Shown here in pieces: positions 15,779 through 24,516 of a stretch of DNA of 64,000 nt. How positions within the stretch are numbered: position 1 is the first letter of the stretch; the number at the start of each line of letters is the position of its first letter. A program made the position numbers and the translations under genes. Source of the stretch: Pseudomonas sp. N3-W (GTDB taxonomy: Bacteria > Pseudomonadota > Gammaproteobacteria > Pseudomonadales > Pseudomonadaceae); assembly GCF_024970185.1 (NCBI RefSeq), contig NZ_CP103965.1, forward strand, positions 554,001 to 618,000, read 5' to 3'. The notes under the pieces were generated by a model, which saw nothing but the letters and a program-made list of their open reading frames with translations, did no database searches and had not been told where the DNA came from.

Positions 15779-17581
15779 ATGACCGACTCCAGTCTCTCCG
15801 CAAGCCCCTCGAGCTTGAAAATCTACTTCCGTCTGCTCGGTTATGTTCGACCGTACATCAGTCTGTTTCTGATCAGCATCGTCGGCTTTCTGATTTTCGC
15901 TTCGACACAGCCAATGCTCGGCTACATCCTCAAGTACTTCGTTGATGGCCTGTCCAATCCGGAGGCGGTGCTGTTCCCGACGGTACCGTACCTGCGTGAC
16001 CTGCAACTGTTGCAGGCGGTGCCACTGCTGATCATCCTGATCGCGGCATGGCAGGGCCTCGGTTCCTACCTGGGCAACTACTTCCTGGCCAAGGTTTCGC
16101 TGGGGCTGGTTCACGACCTGCGGGTGCAGCTGTTCAACAACCTGCTGGTGCTGCCCAACCGGTATTTCGACAAGCATAACTCGGGTCACCTGATTTCACG
16201 CATCACCTTCAACGTGACCATGGTCACCGGGGCGGCCACAGATGCGATCAAGGTCGTTATCCGTGAAGGCATGACAGTGATCTTCCTGTTCGCCTCGTTG
16301 ATGTTCATGAACTGGAAGCTGACGCTGGTCATGGTCGCCATCCTGCCGCTGATCGCCGTCATGGTGCGCACCGCGAGCAAGAAATTCCGCAAGCAGAGCA
16401 AGAAAATCCAGGCCGCCATGGGTGATGTGACCCACGTGGCATCGGAAACCATCCAGGGCTATCGCGTGGTGCGCAGCTTCGGTGGCGAAGTCTACGAAGA
16501 AAAACGGTTTCTTCAAGCCAGCCAGGGCAACACCGACAAGCAACTGCGTATGACCCGTACCGGCGCCATCTATACGCCGCTGTTGCAGCTGGTCATCTAT
16601 ACCGCCATGGCGATATTGATGTTCCTGGTGCTGTACCTGCGCGGCGATGCCTCGGCCGGTGACATGATCGCCTACATTACCCTGGCCGGCCTGCTGCCCA
16701 AGCCGATTCGCCAGTTGTCCGAAGTCAGCTCGACCATCCAGAAAGGCGTGGCCGGTGCCGAGAGCATTTTCGAGCAACTGGACGTCGAGCCTGAAGTCGA
16801 CACCGGCACCATCGAACGCGATGTCGTCAGCGGCCGTCTGGACGTACGTAACCTGAGCTTCACCTACCCCGATACCGAGCGTCAGGTCCTCAACGACATC
16901 AGTTTCTCGGTTGAGCCGGGGCAGATGGTGGCGCTGGTCGGCCGTTCGGGCAGTGGCAAATCGACCCTGGCCAACCTGATTCCACGCTTCTATCACCACG
17001 ACAAGGGCGAAATCCTGATCGATGGCATTGAAGTAGAGCAGTACAAGCTGCTGAATCTGCGCAAGCATATTGCCCAGGTGACCCAGCATGTGACGCTGTT
17101 CAGCGACACCGTGGCCAACAACATCGCTTATGGCGATCTGGCCGATGCGCCTCGTGAAGATGTCGAGAAAGCGGCGAAAGATGCCTACGCCATGGACTTC
17201 ATCGCACAGTTGCCTTTGGGCCTGGACACTCAGGTCGGCGAGAACGGTGTGCTGTTGTCCGGTGGCCAGCGTCAGCGTCTGGCAATCGCCCGGGCGTTGC
17301 TCAAGAACGCGCCGGTGCTGATTCTCGACGAGGCCACTTCAGCCCTCGACACCGAATCGGAGCGGCACATTCAGGCCGCGCTGGATCAGGTCATGAAAGG
17401 TCGCACGACGCTGGTGATCGCTCACCGTCTGTCGACCATCGAAAAGGCTGATCTGATTCTGGTCATGGATCAGGGCCGTATCGTCGAGCGCGGCACCCAT
17501 GCCGACCTGCTGGCACAGAACGGCTACTACGCCCGCCTGAACGCCATGGGGCTGGATGCGCCGACTGCGGATATCGCTTGA
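15779..17581 (+). CDS. msbA: Lipid A/LPS flippase, ABC exporter MsbA
   Basis: A 600-aa half-transporter. The first 320 residues contain six membrane segments with the ABC_membrane coupling regions. The nucleotide-binding domain has Walker A GRSGSGKST near 386-394, signature LSGGQRQR near 495, Walker B VLILDEATSAL near 517 and the H-loop IAHRLST. As a homodimer it flips core-lipid A across the inner membrane. It is divergent from waaL with a 155-base shared promoter region. Full length and motifs leave little doubt; it is the expected neighbour of hldE. Confidence 0.95.
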   Translation: MTDSSLSASPSSLKIYFRLLGYVRPYISLFLISIVGFLIFASTQPMLGYILKYFVDGLSNPEAVLFPTVPYLRDLQLLQAVPLLIILIAAWQGLGSYLGNYFLAKVSLGLVHDLRVQLFNNLLVLPNRYFDKHNSGHLISRITFNVTMVTGAATDAIKVVIREGMTVIFLFASLMFMNWKLTLVMVAILPLIAVMVRTASKKFRKQSKKIQAAMGDVTHVASETIQGYRVVRSFGGEVYEEKRFLQASQGNTDKQLRMTRTGAIYTPLLQLVIYTAMAILMFLVLYLRGDASAGDMIAYITLAGLLPKPIRQLSEVSSTIQKGVAGAESIFEQLDVEPEVDTGTIERDVVSGRLDVRNLSFTYPDTERQVLNDISFSVEPGQMVALVGRSGSGKSTLANLIPRFYHHDKGEILIDGIEVEQYKLLNLRKHIAQVTQHVTLFSDTVANNIAYGDLADAPREDVEKAAKDAYAMDFIAQLPLGLDTQVGENGVLLSGGQRQRLAIARALLKNAPVLILDEATSALDTESERHIQAALDQVMKGRTTLVIAHRLSTIEKADLILVMDQGRIVERGTHADLLAQNGYYARLNAMGLDAPTADIA

Positions 17582-17611
17582 CCTGAATGCTGCTCAGTTA
17601 AACGCAGTCAA

Positions 17612-17698
17612 TGTGGGAGCGAGCCTGCTCGCGAAGAGGGGGCAGTCTGCATAAATGCGGACTGACTTGCCGCCTTCGCGAGCAGGCCCGCTCCCACT
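17612..17698. repeat. REPIN, GTGGGAGCGAGC family
   Basis: Left REP GTGGGAGCGAGCCTGCTCGC at 17613-17632 and an inverted partner ending in GCTCCCAC near 17696. The right arm carries AGGCCC in place of AGGCTC, so its stem is slightly weaker. It follows msbA and likely separates it from the sulfotransferase operon. Confidence 0.85.
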
Positions 17699-17800
17699 GT
17701 TTTTCCTGCTACTGGCCAGGCGTGCAACGCGCCCGGCATTTGTATCCAAATCTTTACGCGTCTTGACCAAACCCAAATAATACTTTGCGCCGCATTTGCT

Positions 17801-17820
17801 AAGGTTCTTGCACGAACCTT
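17801..17820. promoter_or_regulatory. Perfect inverted repeat upstream of the sulfotransferase gene
   Basis: AAGGTTC and GAACCTT flank six bases, 43 bases before the sulfotransferase ATG. It could be an operator or an mRNA hairpin; there is no T-run, so it is not a typical terminator. Confidence 0.4.
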
Positions 17821-17863
17821 TGACTTGAATCGAGGGGGCCATCCTCTTCGTGCGGATATTGCA

Positions 17864-18568
17864 ATGTTGCAACGGTTACTCTGGAAGCTTTTACCCAAGT
17901 CCCAGCGTTCTTTTCTGCTTGCGCGCCTGTCGGTAGTCGACCGTCAGGTGGTGAACAAGTCGATGTCTGACAATCGGCATTTTCCAGAAGCATTTCAGAA
18001 ACTTTCCTGTCTTTTCATTCACGTACCCAAATGTGCCGGCAGCAGTGTGTGCGAAGCACTGTTCGATGATTGGCGTCCCGGACATTTGCCCTTGTACTGG
18101 TACGCGGAACAGTTTCCCGAGCAATTTGCCTCCAGTTACAAATTTGCCTTTGTCCGCGATCCACTGGAAAGGGCCTATTCGGCATACGCTTTTCTGCGAG
18201 GAAACAAGTTGGGGCGGCGTGATCAGGCGGCGCAGCAACTGGTCAGCCACTACCGCGACTTTGATGATTTCGTGGCTCGCTGGCTGCATGCGGAGACGAT
18301 CGGCCGCCAACTGCACTTTGCGGCGCAAACGGATTTCCTCACCGATTCGCTGGGACATCTGGCGCTGGACTTCATCGGTTATCAGGAACACCTGGAGCGG
18401 GACTTCCGGCTGGTCTGCGAGCACCTGAAGCTCCCAGCCGTGTTGCCCCATGTCAACAGCTCGACACAGCGTCAGCCCATACCCGCCCGTGATTTTTGCA
18501 CCGTACGGACCCAGCGCCTGGTGCGCCGGGTGTATCAACGTGACTACGAGATGCTTGGTTATGAATAA
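17864..18568 (+). CDS. PAPS-dependent sulfotransferase (sulfotransferase family 2)
   Basis: A 234-aa protein with both PAPS-binding signatures: the 5'-phosphosulfate loop FIHVPKCAGSS near residues 51-61 and the 3'-phosphate site FVRDPLERAYSAY near 96-108. This is the pattern of carbohydrate sulfotransferases, which move sulfate from PAPS to a sugar hydroxyl. ATG 17864 is used; a TTG at 17825 in the same frame is possible, with no clear ribosome site for either. Its end overlaps an APS-kinase gene by eight bases, which would supply PAPS. Between msbA and hldE the obvious substrate is LPS core or O antigen, but this is inference. I do not recall this pair in P. aeruginosa. Confidence 0.8.
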   Translation: MLQRLLWKLLPKSQRSFLLARLSVVDRQVVNKSMSDNRHFPEAFQKLSCLFIHVPKCAGSSVCEALFDDWRPGHLPLYWYAEQFPEQFASSYKFAFVRDPLERAYSAYAFLRGNKLGRRDQAAQQLVSHYRDFDDFVARWLHAETIGRQLHFAAQTDFLTDSLGHLALDFIGYQEHLERDFRLVCEHLKLPAVLPHVNSSTQRQPIPARDFCTVRTQRLVRRVYQRDYEMLGYE

Positions 18569-19172
18569 AGTCTTGCCGATGTTTCCGCAAAAGCTGGTGA
18601 TACGCCCTTACGGTTTGTCTTTGTCGAATGAGGCCCGGGCTGCGCTCAAGTCACAGCGCCCCCGGTGTCTCTGGCTGACCGGCTTGTCCGGCTCGGGCAA
18701 GTCGACGCTGGCCAACGCCCTTGAGGTGCAACTCAATCAACTGGGGCTGCACACATTCCTGCTGGATGGCGACAACGTGCGCGCCGGTTTGTGCAGCGAT
18801 CTTGGGATGAGTGCGCAGTGTCGTCAGGAAAATATCCGACGCATGGCCGAAGTCGCCCGTTTGATGGTCGATGCCGGGTTGATTGTCATTGTGGCGGCCA
18901 TTTCGCCGTTTCGCGCGGACCGGGATACGGCTCGCCGGTTGTTTGCCGAAGGCGATTTTATCGAGACCTATGTGAGCACTTCATTCGAAGTGTGCGCGCA
19001 ACGTGATACCAAAGGTCTGTATCGGGCCGCATTGCAAGGCCGGATCAAGGACTTCACGGGTGTCGACAGCCCATATGAGGCACCGCTGGCGGCAGAGTGC
19101 GAAATTGACACGCAGAACCTTGAGTTGGACGAAGCTTGTGCTCGGCTGTCGGCTTTCCTGCTCAATAAATGA
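18561..19172 (+). CDS. cysC: Adenylylsulfate (APS) kinase, stand-alone CysC
   Basis: A 203-aa kinase that makes PAPS from APS and ATP. Visible are the P-loop GLSGSGKST near residue 41, DGDNVRAGL near 69, the ISPFRADRD motif near 114 with the serine region, and the lid motif KGLYRAAL near 150 followed by TGVDSPYEAP. ATG 18561 overlaps the sulfotransferase end by eight bases. Pseudomonads usually carry APS kinase as part of CysNC in the assimilation pathway, so a separate gene coupled to a sulfotransferase suggests a dedicated PAPS supply. Length is normal for CysC. Confidence 0.88.
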   Translation: MNKVLPMFPQKLVIRPYGLSLSNEARAALKSQRPRCLWLTGLSGSGKSTLANALEVQLNQLGLHTFLLDGDNVRAGLCSDLGMSAQCRQENIRRMAEVARLMVDAGLIVIVAAISPFRADRDTARRLFAEGDFIETYVSTSFEVCAQRDTKGLYRAALQGRIKDFTGVDSPYEAPLAAECEIDTQNLELDEACARLSAFLLNK

Positions 19173-19274
19173 GCAGAAAAACCCGTTGATTCATCCAGTT
19201 GCAGCCGTCGCGCAAGCCTGCGTCAACCCTGTGTTAATATCGCGGCCCTGTTCATTTTGTATGTGGGTTGCTCC

Positions 19275-20696
19275 ATGAAGTTGTCCATGCCGCGATTCGA
19301 TCAAGCCCCTGTCTTGGTGGTCGGCGATGTCATGCTCGACCGTTACTGGCATGGTGGTACCTCACGGATTTCCCCTGAGGCGCCGGTGCCAGTGGTCAAG
19401 GTCGAGCAAATCGAAGACCGTCCAGGCGGTGCCGCCAACGTTGCCCTCAACATTGCCGCACTCGGTGCGCCGGCCTCTCTGGTTGGTGTAACCGGTGACG
19501 ACGAAGCCGCCGACAGTCTGGTCAATAGCCTCAAGGGCGCCGGTGTGCGGGCATTGTTCCAGCGCATCGCGCACCAGCCGACCATCGTCAAACTGCGGGT
19601 CATGAGCCGTCACCAGCAATTGCTGCGTATCGACTTCGAAGAACCCTTTGCCACCGACGCCCTTGCGCTTGGCGCGCAAGTCGACGAGTTGCTTGAAGGC
19701 ATCAAGGTGCTGGTGTTGTCCGACTACGGCAAAGGTGCGTTGAAAAACCATCAGGCGCTGATCCAGGCTGCCCGGGCCCGGGGCATTCCGGTGCTGGCCG
19801 ACCCCAAGGGCAAGGATTTCTCGATCTACCGGGGCGCGAGTCTGATTACCCCCAACCTCAGCGAATTCGAAGCCATTGTCGGCGGTTGCGCCGATGAACA
19901 CGAACTGGTGAGCAAGGGCGCGACCCTGATGCACGACCTTGACCTCGGCGCCTTGCTGGTGACCCGTGGCGAACACGGCATGACCTTGTTGCGCCCGGAT
20001 CATCCGGCGCTGCATTTGCCGGCGCGTGCCCGTGAAGTGTTTGATGTGACGGGTGCAGGTGACACCGTGATTTCCACGTTGGCGGCGGCAATTGCAGCCG
20101 GCGAAGAACTGCCCCACGCAGTGGCCCTGGCCAACCTGGCAGCGGGTATCGTGGTCGGCAAGCTCGGTACGGCGGCCATCAGCGCTCCGGAACTGCGTCG
20201 CGCCATTCAGCGTGAAGAAGGCTCCGAGCGCGGCGTGCTGGGTCTTGAGCAATTGCTGCTGGCCGTCGATGACGCCCGTGCGCACAACGAGCGGATTGTC
20301 TTCACCAACGGGTGCTTCGACATCCTGCACGCCGGTCACGTGACTTACCTTGAGCAAGCGCGGGCGCAGGGCGATCGTCTGATCGTCGCGGTCAATGACG
20401 ATGCCTCGGTCAGCCGCCTGAAAGGGCCAGGTCGGCCGATCAACAGCGTCGACCGTCGCATGGCTGTACTGGCGGGTCTGGGCGCGGTGGATTGGGTGAT
20501 CAGCTTTGCCGAAGGCACCCCGGAAAACCTGCTGCGCGAGGTCAAGCCGGACGTGTTGGTCAAGGGCGGCGATTACGGGATCGACCAGGTGGTGGGTGCC
20601 GATATCGTTACCGCTTACGGCGGGACGGTGAAAGTGCTGGGCCTGGTGGAAAACAGCTCCACGACTGCGATTGTCGAGAAGATCCGTAATAACTGA
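19275..20696 (+). CDS. hldE: Bifunctional heptose-7-phosphate kinase / heptose-1-phosphate adenylyltransferase
   Basis: A 473-aa fusion enzyme making ADP-heptose for the LPS inner core. Residues 1-320 are a PfkB-type kinase (GDVMLDRYWHG, RPGGAANVALN, and the catalytic TGAGDTV near 257-263). From about 340 on is the nucleotidyltransferase domain with FTNGCFDILHAGHVTYL, containing HxGH, and VNDDASVSRLKG. The ATG at 19275 gives the normal family length; the frame is open to an ATG 18 bases upstream. It is followed by a REPIN and a convergent gene. Confidence 0.95.
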   Translation: MKLSMPRFDQAPVLVVGDVMLDRYWHGGTSRISPEAPVPVVKVEQIEDRPGGAANVALNIAALGAPASLVGVTGDDEAADSLVNSLKGAGVRALFQRIAHQPTIVKLRVMSRHQQLLRIDFEEPFATDALALGAQVDELLEGIKVLVLSDYGKGALKNHQALIQAARARGIPVLADPKGKDFSIYRGASLITPNLSEFEAIVGGCADEHELVSKGATLMHDLDLGALLVTRGEHGMTLLRPDHPALHLPARAREVFDVTGAGDTVISTLAAAIAAGEELPHAVALANLAAGIVVGKLGTAAISAPELRRAIQREEGSERGVLGLEQLLLAVDDARAHNERIVFTNGCFDILHAGHVTYLEQARAQGDRLIVAVNDDASVSRLKGPGRPINSVDRRMAVLAGLGAVDWVISFAEGTPENLLREVKPDVLVKGGDYGIDQVVGADIVTAYGGTVKVLGLVENSSTTAIVEKIRNN

Positions 20697-20713
20697 GAGC
20701 AACGCGGTGACTA

Positions 20714-20842
20714 TGGCGAGGGAGCTTGCTCCCGTTGGGGGGCAAAGCAACCCTGAAACCAGACACCGCGGTCTGCCAGATAAACTGTATTCATGAGTTT
20801 TGCGACTGCTGCGCACTCGAGCGCGAGCAAGCTCCCTCGCCA
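20714..20842. repeat. REPIN, GTGGCGAGGGAGC family, one arm altered
   Basis: Left arm GGCGAGGGAGCTTGCTCCCG near 20716-20735, right arm inverted at about 20822-20842. In the right arm one side of the stem has changed (read inverted, GGGAGCTTGCTCGC instead of GGGAGCTTGCTCCC), leaving a mismatch. It separates hldE from the convergent operon. Confidence 0.85.
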
Positions 20843-20860
20843 CAAAGCGCCCTGTACGTT

Positions 20861-21826
20861 CTATCGTGTCGCCTTGTGCGGCACTATCTTCTTCAATAGC
20901 TGTTTCGCCTTTCCGCGCAATCGTGCCAGCCCCGAATCTTTCCCCGGCGGCGCCAACCCCTGCTGGCGCACCCAATCCTTCCAGCGAATCCGCTCATCGC
21001 GCACCAGCCAGCCGTCCTGTTGGGCGAAGCTTTCTGCCAGATACAGTCCGCGTGTGCCCGCCGGGTACAGCTGGTCTTTTTTCAGCGTATAGAGCTCAGC
21101 CATCGGCTGCCCATCCTGCAACGGCATCAAATACAGATCCGGACGCTTGCGGTCCAGTCGGGCCACCAGTTGATCGCCTTCCAGTCGTTCGTCGACATGA
21201 AACAGACTCAGGGATTTGGCTTCCCTGGGCACTTCCAGGCGCAAGTCATAGATCAATTGCAGCGACGCCGTGGGCAAATGCACATAGGCGCGTGGCCGTT
21301 CGATCAGTTGCAGATTGGCGCAACGCACTGGCCGAGCGGCGCCAGACAAGGGAGTCAGGCGAAACGGCAGGGCTTCACGATAGTGCAGGGCGGTCGAGTA
21401 GGGCGCCGGCAGCCAGGTGTCGTTGAACCGGCCACTGAGCCAGCCTTCGGGTGTTTCCAGTAGACACTCTTCGGCGATCTCCTGGATGGCCGTGTGCAAC
21501 GGCAGGTTCAGCTCATGGGCCGGTACATAGCCGGAGATCAACTTGAGCACCACATCGCCACGATCCTGCCGACGCTGGCGCACCAGCACCCAGTAGTCGC
21601 GACCCTGCCAGTGCAGGGTCAGGCGCACCGAGACACCCAGGTTGGCCAGCTCCAGAACAAACCGTTCGGCGTCCGCCACGGCCACCGGTCGCCGCCGTTG
21701 CAGGGTCTGGGAAAAATTGAGCGGCATGCCGACGCTCTGATAGCTCAGGCCTTCAGGCGTCGCCTCGACGTGGAGCGGCAGGGTCTTGAAGTTGCTCGGG
21801 TTCTTTCTGATGAGCGTACGCGGCAT
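20861..21826 (-). CDS. Conserved protein of unknown function (PA4993-like)
   Basis: A 321-aa soluble protein without signal peptide. A stretch HTAIQEIAEECLLE near residues 111-124 resembles a partial Nudix-type helix, but the full Nudix box is not there, so I do not assign hydrolase activity. The start is well supported by AGGAG five bases upstream on the minus strand. It is the last gene of an operon with an aldo/keto reductase (32 bases apart) and an FAD oxidoreductase, the same order as PA4993-PA4991. Function unknown. Confidence 0.7.
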   Translation of the reverse strand: MPRTLIRKNPSNFKTLPLHVEATPEGLSYQSVGMPLNFSQTLQRRRPVAVADAERFVLELANLGVSVRLTLHWQGRDYWVLVRQRRQDRGDVVLKLISGYVPAHELNLPLHTAIQEIAEECLLETPEGWLSGRFNDTWLPAPYSTALHYREALPFRLTPLSGAARPVRCANLQLIERPRAYVHLPTASLQLIYDLRLEVPREAKSLSLFHVDERLEGDQLVARLDRKRPDLYLMPLQDGQPMAELYTLKKDQLYPAGTRGLYLAESFAQQDGWLVRDERIRWKDWVRQQGLAPPGKDSGLARLRGKAKQLLKKIVPHKATR

Positions 21827-21858
21827 GTCGGCTCCTGCTGAAGGCCGCGTGGGCGGCG

Positions 21859-22671
21859 TCAATTTCCACGAAGGACCTGGGCGACGGTCGCGACGTTATG
21901 GGCGAGGTGCAGCGGATTGATGGTCCCGACAATAGCACTGGCTACTCCGGGATGTTCAAACAACAACTCGAAGCTGGCGCGCACGGGATCGACGCCGGGG
22001 CTCAGGCAGACATGGCCGCTGGCCAGGGCCTTTTTCACCAGGATGGCTTTGCCGTGAGCAGCAGCATAGTCAATGATGGCTTTCTCGTTCTGTTCGTTCA
22101 GATTGTAGGTGACCATGGCGCAATCACCTTGTTCCAGAGCCTTCAAGCCGCCTTCGACGGTCTTGCCGGAAAAACCGAAACCGCGAATCTTGCCTTCGGC
22201 TTTCAGCTCGGCGAGGGTGGCATAGACGGGGCTGTCATTGAGGATCGCAAGGTCGTGGCCGTCGGAGTGCACCAGCATCAGGTCGATAAAATCCGTCTCC
22301 AGACGTTGCAGGCTGCGCTCTACCGATAGCCGCGTATGGGCCGCGCTGAAATCGTGGCGGGACTGGCCGTTGGTGAATTCTTCACCGACCTTGCTGACAA
22401 TCACCCAGTCCTGACGCTGACCGCGCAGCAGCGGGCCGAGGCGCTCTTCGCTGCGGCCATAGGCCGGCGCCGTATCGATCAGGTTGATGCCCATGTCGCG
22501 GGCGAGTTTGAGCAGCATGCGTGCTTCGTCATCGCCTGGGATCTGAAAGCCGTTGGGGTATTTCACCCCTTGATCGCGCCCCAGTTTTACCGTGCCCAGG
22601 CCCAGCGGCGAAACCAGCAGGCCGGTGCTGCCCAAAGGGCGGTGCAGGTTGTGCAGGGTCGGTTGGCTCAT
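21859..22671 (-). CDS. Aldo/keto reductase
   Basis: A 270-aa NAD(P)H-dependent reductase. The TIM-barrel family signs are GLGTVKLGRD near 24, the catalytic aspartate and tyrosine in INLIDTAPAYGRSEE near 62-76, the catalytic lysine in VSKVGEEF near 92, and the catalytic histidine in LMLVHSDG near 131. Its ATG overlaps the upstream oxidoreductase stop by four bases, so both are translated together. The substrate cannot be read from the sequence. Confidence 0.85.
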   Translation of the reverse strand: MSQPTLHNLHRPLGSTGLLVSPLGLGTVKLGRDQGVKYPNGFQIPGDDEARMLLKLARDMGINLIDTAPAYGRSEERLGPLLRGQRQDWVIVSKVGEEFTNGQSRHDFSAAHTRLSVERSLQRLETDFIDLMLVHSDGHDLAILNDSPVYATLAELKAEGKIRGFGFSGKTVEGGLKALEQGDCAMVTYNLNEQNEKAIIDYAAAHGKAILVKKALASGHVCLSPGVDPVRASFELLFEHPGVASAIVGTINPLHLAHNVATVAQVLRGN

Positions 22672-23843
22672 GGCAGCAGTTGCTCCCAGGCAGGCACGCC
22701 CATCGGTGGCTTCGGCAGCTCAGGCAGGGCGGCGCTCGGGCCGGGCTGGATGCCGTCGCGTTGCAGGTTGGCGATCACGCGGTCGGCGAAGTCCGGGGCC
22801 AGCGCCAGTTTGGTCGGCCAGCCGACCAGCAGGCGGCCTTCTTCGGCGAGGAACGCATTGTCCGGGCGAGTCAGCCCGGTTTGCAGCGGCTCGGCGCGAT
22901 CCACGCGCAAGGTCGCCCATTGCACGGTGCTCAGGTCGATCCAGGGCAGCAACTGGCCGAGCTCTTTCTGTGCGGTGGCGATTTGCTCGGCAGGCGTGCG
23001 GGATACGCCTTCAGCTTCGGCAATATCGCCGCCCAGGTACCAGACCCATTGGCCATCGGCGGCCGGGTGGGTGGTCACGGTGATGCGCGGTTTGGTGCCG
23101 CCACCCAGGCAGTGGGCGTACAGCGGTTTCAAACTCGGGCCTTTGGCAAGGATCATGTGCAGCGGTCGGCGTTGCATGGCCGGTTGAGTCAGCCCTAGCG
23201 CTTCGAGCAGCGCTGCGGTACCGGCACCGGCGCTGAGCACGATGCGCTGGGCGCGGATCTCGCGCCCGTCAACCTTGAGGCCGACCAGCAAACCACCTTC
23301 CAGCAACGGCTCGATTTTCTGCCCGGCAAGCAAACCGTCGCCTGCCAGATCGGCCAGGCGCTGGATCAGGCTTGGCACATCGATCACCAGTTCGGCGAGG
23401 CGATAGACCTTGCCCTTGAAGCGCTTGTCTTGCAGGGCTGGCGGCAGTTGATCGCCCTTGACCTGATCGACGCGGCCACGCACGGCCTTGCTGGCGAAGA
23501 AACTGGTGAGGTTGCCGGCAATCGTACCGGGGGACCACAGATAGTGGGCTTCGGACAACAGGCGCACGCCAGTCAGGTCCAGCTCGCCGCTACCGGCCAG
23601 GGCTTCGCGCCAGCGGCGCGGCATGTCGGCGATGGCTTCGGAGGCACCGGTCAGGGCGCCATGCAGCGCGTATTTGGCGCCGCCATGGATGATCCCCTGG
23701 GACTTAACGCTCTGCCCGCCGCCGAGGCTGGCGCTCTCCACCAGCACGGTCGAAAAACCCTGACGACGCAGACGCGCATTCAGCCAGAGGCCGGCGACAC
23801 CAGCGCCGACAATCAGCACGTCGGTGGAAATAACGGATGGCAT
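22668..23843 (-). CDS. FAD-dependent oxidoreductase (DAO family)
   Basis: A 391-aa flavoprotein. The N-terminal Rossmann motif is VLIVGAGVAGLWLNARLRRQG (dinucleotide GxGxxG near residues 13-18), followed by GGQSVKSQGIIHGGAKYAL, typical of glycerol-3-phosphate-dehydrogenase/DAO-like enzymes. No membrane segment is seen. It opens a three-gene operon with an aldo/keto reductase and a protein of unknown function. Substrate unknown; a role in redox clean-up of a metabolite is a guess from context. Confidence 0.8.
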   Translation of the reverse strand: MPSVISTDVLIVGAGVAGLWLNARLRRQGFSTVLVESASLGGGQSVKSQGIIHGGAKYALHGALTGASEAIADMPRRWREALAGSGELDLTGVRLLSEAHYLWSPGTIAGNLTSFFASKAVRGRVDQVKGDQLPPALQDKRFKGKVYRLAELVIDVPSLIQRLADLAGDGLLAGQKIEPLLEGGLLVGLKVDGREIRAQRIVLSAGAGTAALLEALGLTQPAMQRRPLHMILAKGPSLKPLYAHCLGGGTKPRITVTTHPAADGQWVWYLGGDIAEAEGVSRTPAEQIATAQKELGQLLPWIDLSTVQWATLRVDRAEPLQTGLTRPDNAFLAEEGRLLVGWPTKLALAPDFADRVIANLQRDGIQPGPSAALPELPKPPMGVPAWEQLLP

Positions 23844-23939
23844 GCAGCGACCTCAGTGTTCAAGACGAGGGCGCAGTATACAGACTCGTTGCGAAGGGGA
23901 TTTGTCAGTGATCAACAGATGATCAGACACCACGGTACC

Positions 23940-24071
23940 TGTGGCGAGGGAGCTTGCTCCCGCTGGGCAGCGAAGCGGCCCCAAACCCTGAACATGTGGT
24001 CTTTGAGGTGGACCGCACGGCTGCTTCCAAGACTGCTTCGCAGCCGAGCGGGAGCAAGCTCCCTCGCCACA
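23940..24071. repeat. REPIN, GTGGCGAGGGAGC family
   Basis: Left arm GTGGCGAGGGAGCTTGCTCC at 23941-23960 and a perfectly matching inverted arm ending at 24071. This is the intact form of the second REP family in the window. It lies between the SMR efflux gene and the oxidoreductase operon promoter. Confidence 0.9.
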
Positions 24072-24080
24072 ATGGATGGG

Positions 24081-24413
24081 TTAGTGGCCGGCGGTTTTGG
24101 AGAACAGCTGGATAACCACCACACCCAACACGATCAACCCCATCCCCAGCATCGCCGGCACATCCAGCTTCTGCCCATAGATGAACAGCGCCGCGATGCT
24201 GACCATGACAATGCCCATCCCGGCCCACACGGCGTAGGTCACGCCCACCGGGATGGTGCGCACCACCAATGTCAGCATCCAGAACGCGATGCCATAGCCA
24301 ATGATGACCAGCGTCAGAGGCAGTGGCGTACTGAAGCCCTTGACCGCTTTCATCGAAACGGTGGCAATCACTTCGGCACAGATGGCAATGGCCAGATAGT
24401 AGTAGGCGGTCAT
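24081..24413 (-). CDS. Small multidrug resistance (SMR) efflux transporter
   Basis: A 110-aa inner-membrane protein with four hydrophobic helices. The conserved membrane glutamate is in AICAEVIATVSMKA (residue 14), and AVWAGMGIV near 62-70 is the usual loop of EmrE-like proteins. It should exchange protons for cationic drugs or guanidinium-like compounds as a dimer. It is transcribed divergently from a LysR regulator with a clear inverted repeat between them, so it is the likely target of that regulator. Confidence 0.9.
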   Translation of the reverse strand: MTAYYYLAIAICAEVIATVSMKAVKGFSTPLPLTLVIIGYGIAFWMLTLVVRTIPVGVTYAVWAGMGIVMVSIAALFIYGQKLDVPAMLGMGLIVLGVVVIQLFSKTAGH

Positions 24414-24487
24414 GGGTCAATCCTCGTGTGAGACGTTGCTTTCTTGGGTCGGCATTCTAGAGACTCTCCAGATGCGGTAAAGTCATT

Positions 24488-24510
24488 ACCTATCTGCTTC
24501 GAAGATAGGT
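24488..24510. promoter_or_regulatory. LysR-type operator in the SMR/LysR divergent region
   Basis: A perfect inverted repeat ACCTATCT-N7-AGATAGGT, including the LysR T-N11-A pattern (ATCT-N7-AGAT). It ends six bases before the LysR GTG start and lies 75 bases before the SMR start. Confidence 0.7.
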
Positions 24511-24516
24511 TTCGCC

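Noticed and set aside
15624..15803. 60-residue N-terminal extension of the WaaL fusion protein
   Set aside because: It would overlap the start of the divergent msbA gene; the membrane protein starts naturally at MQLSALN.
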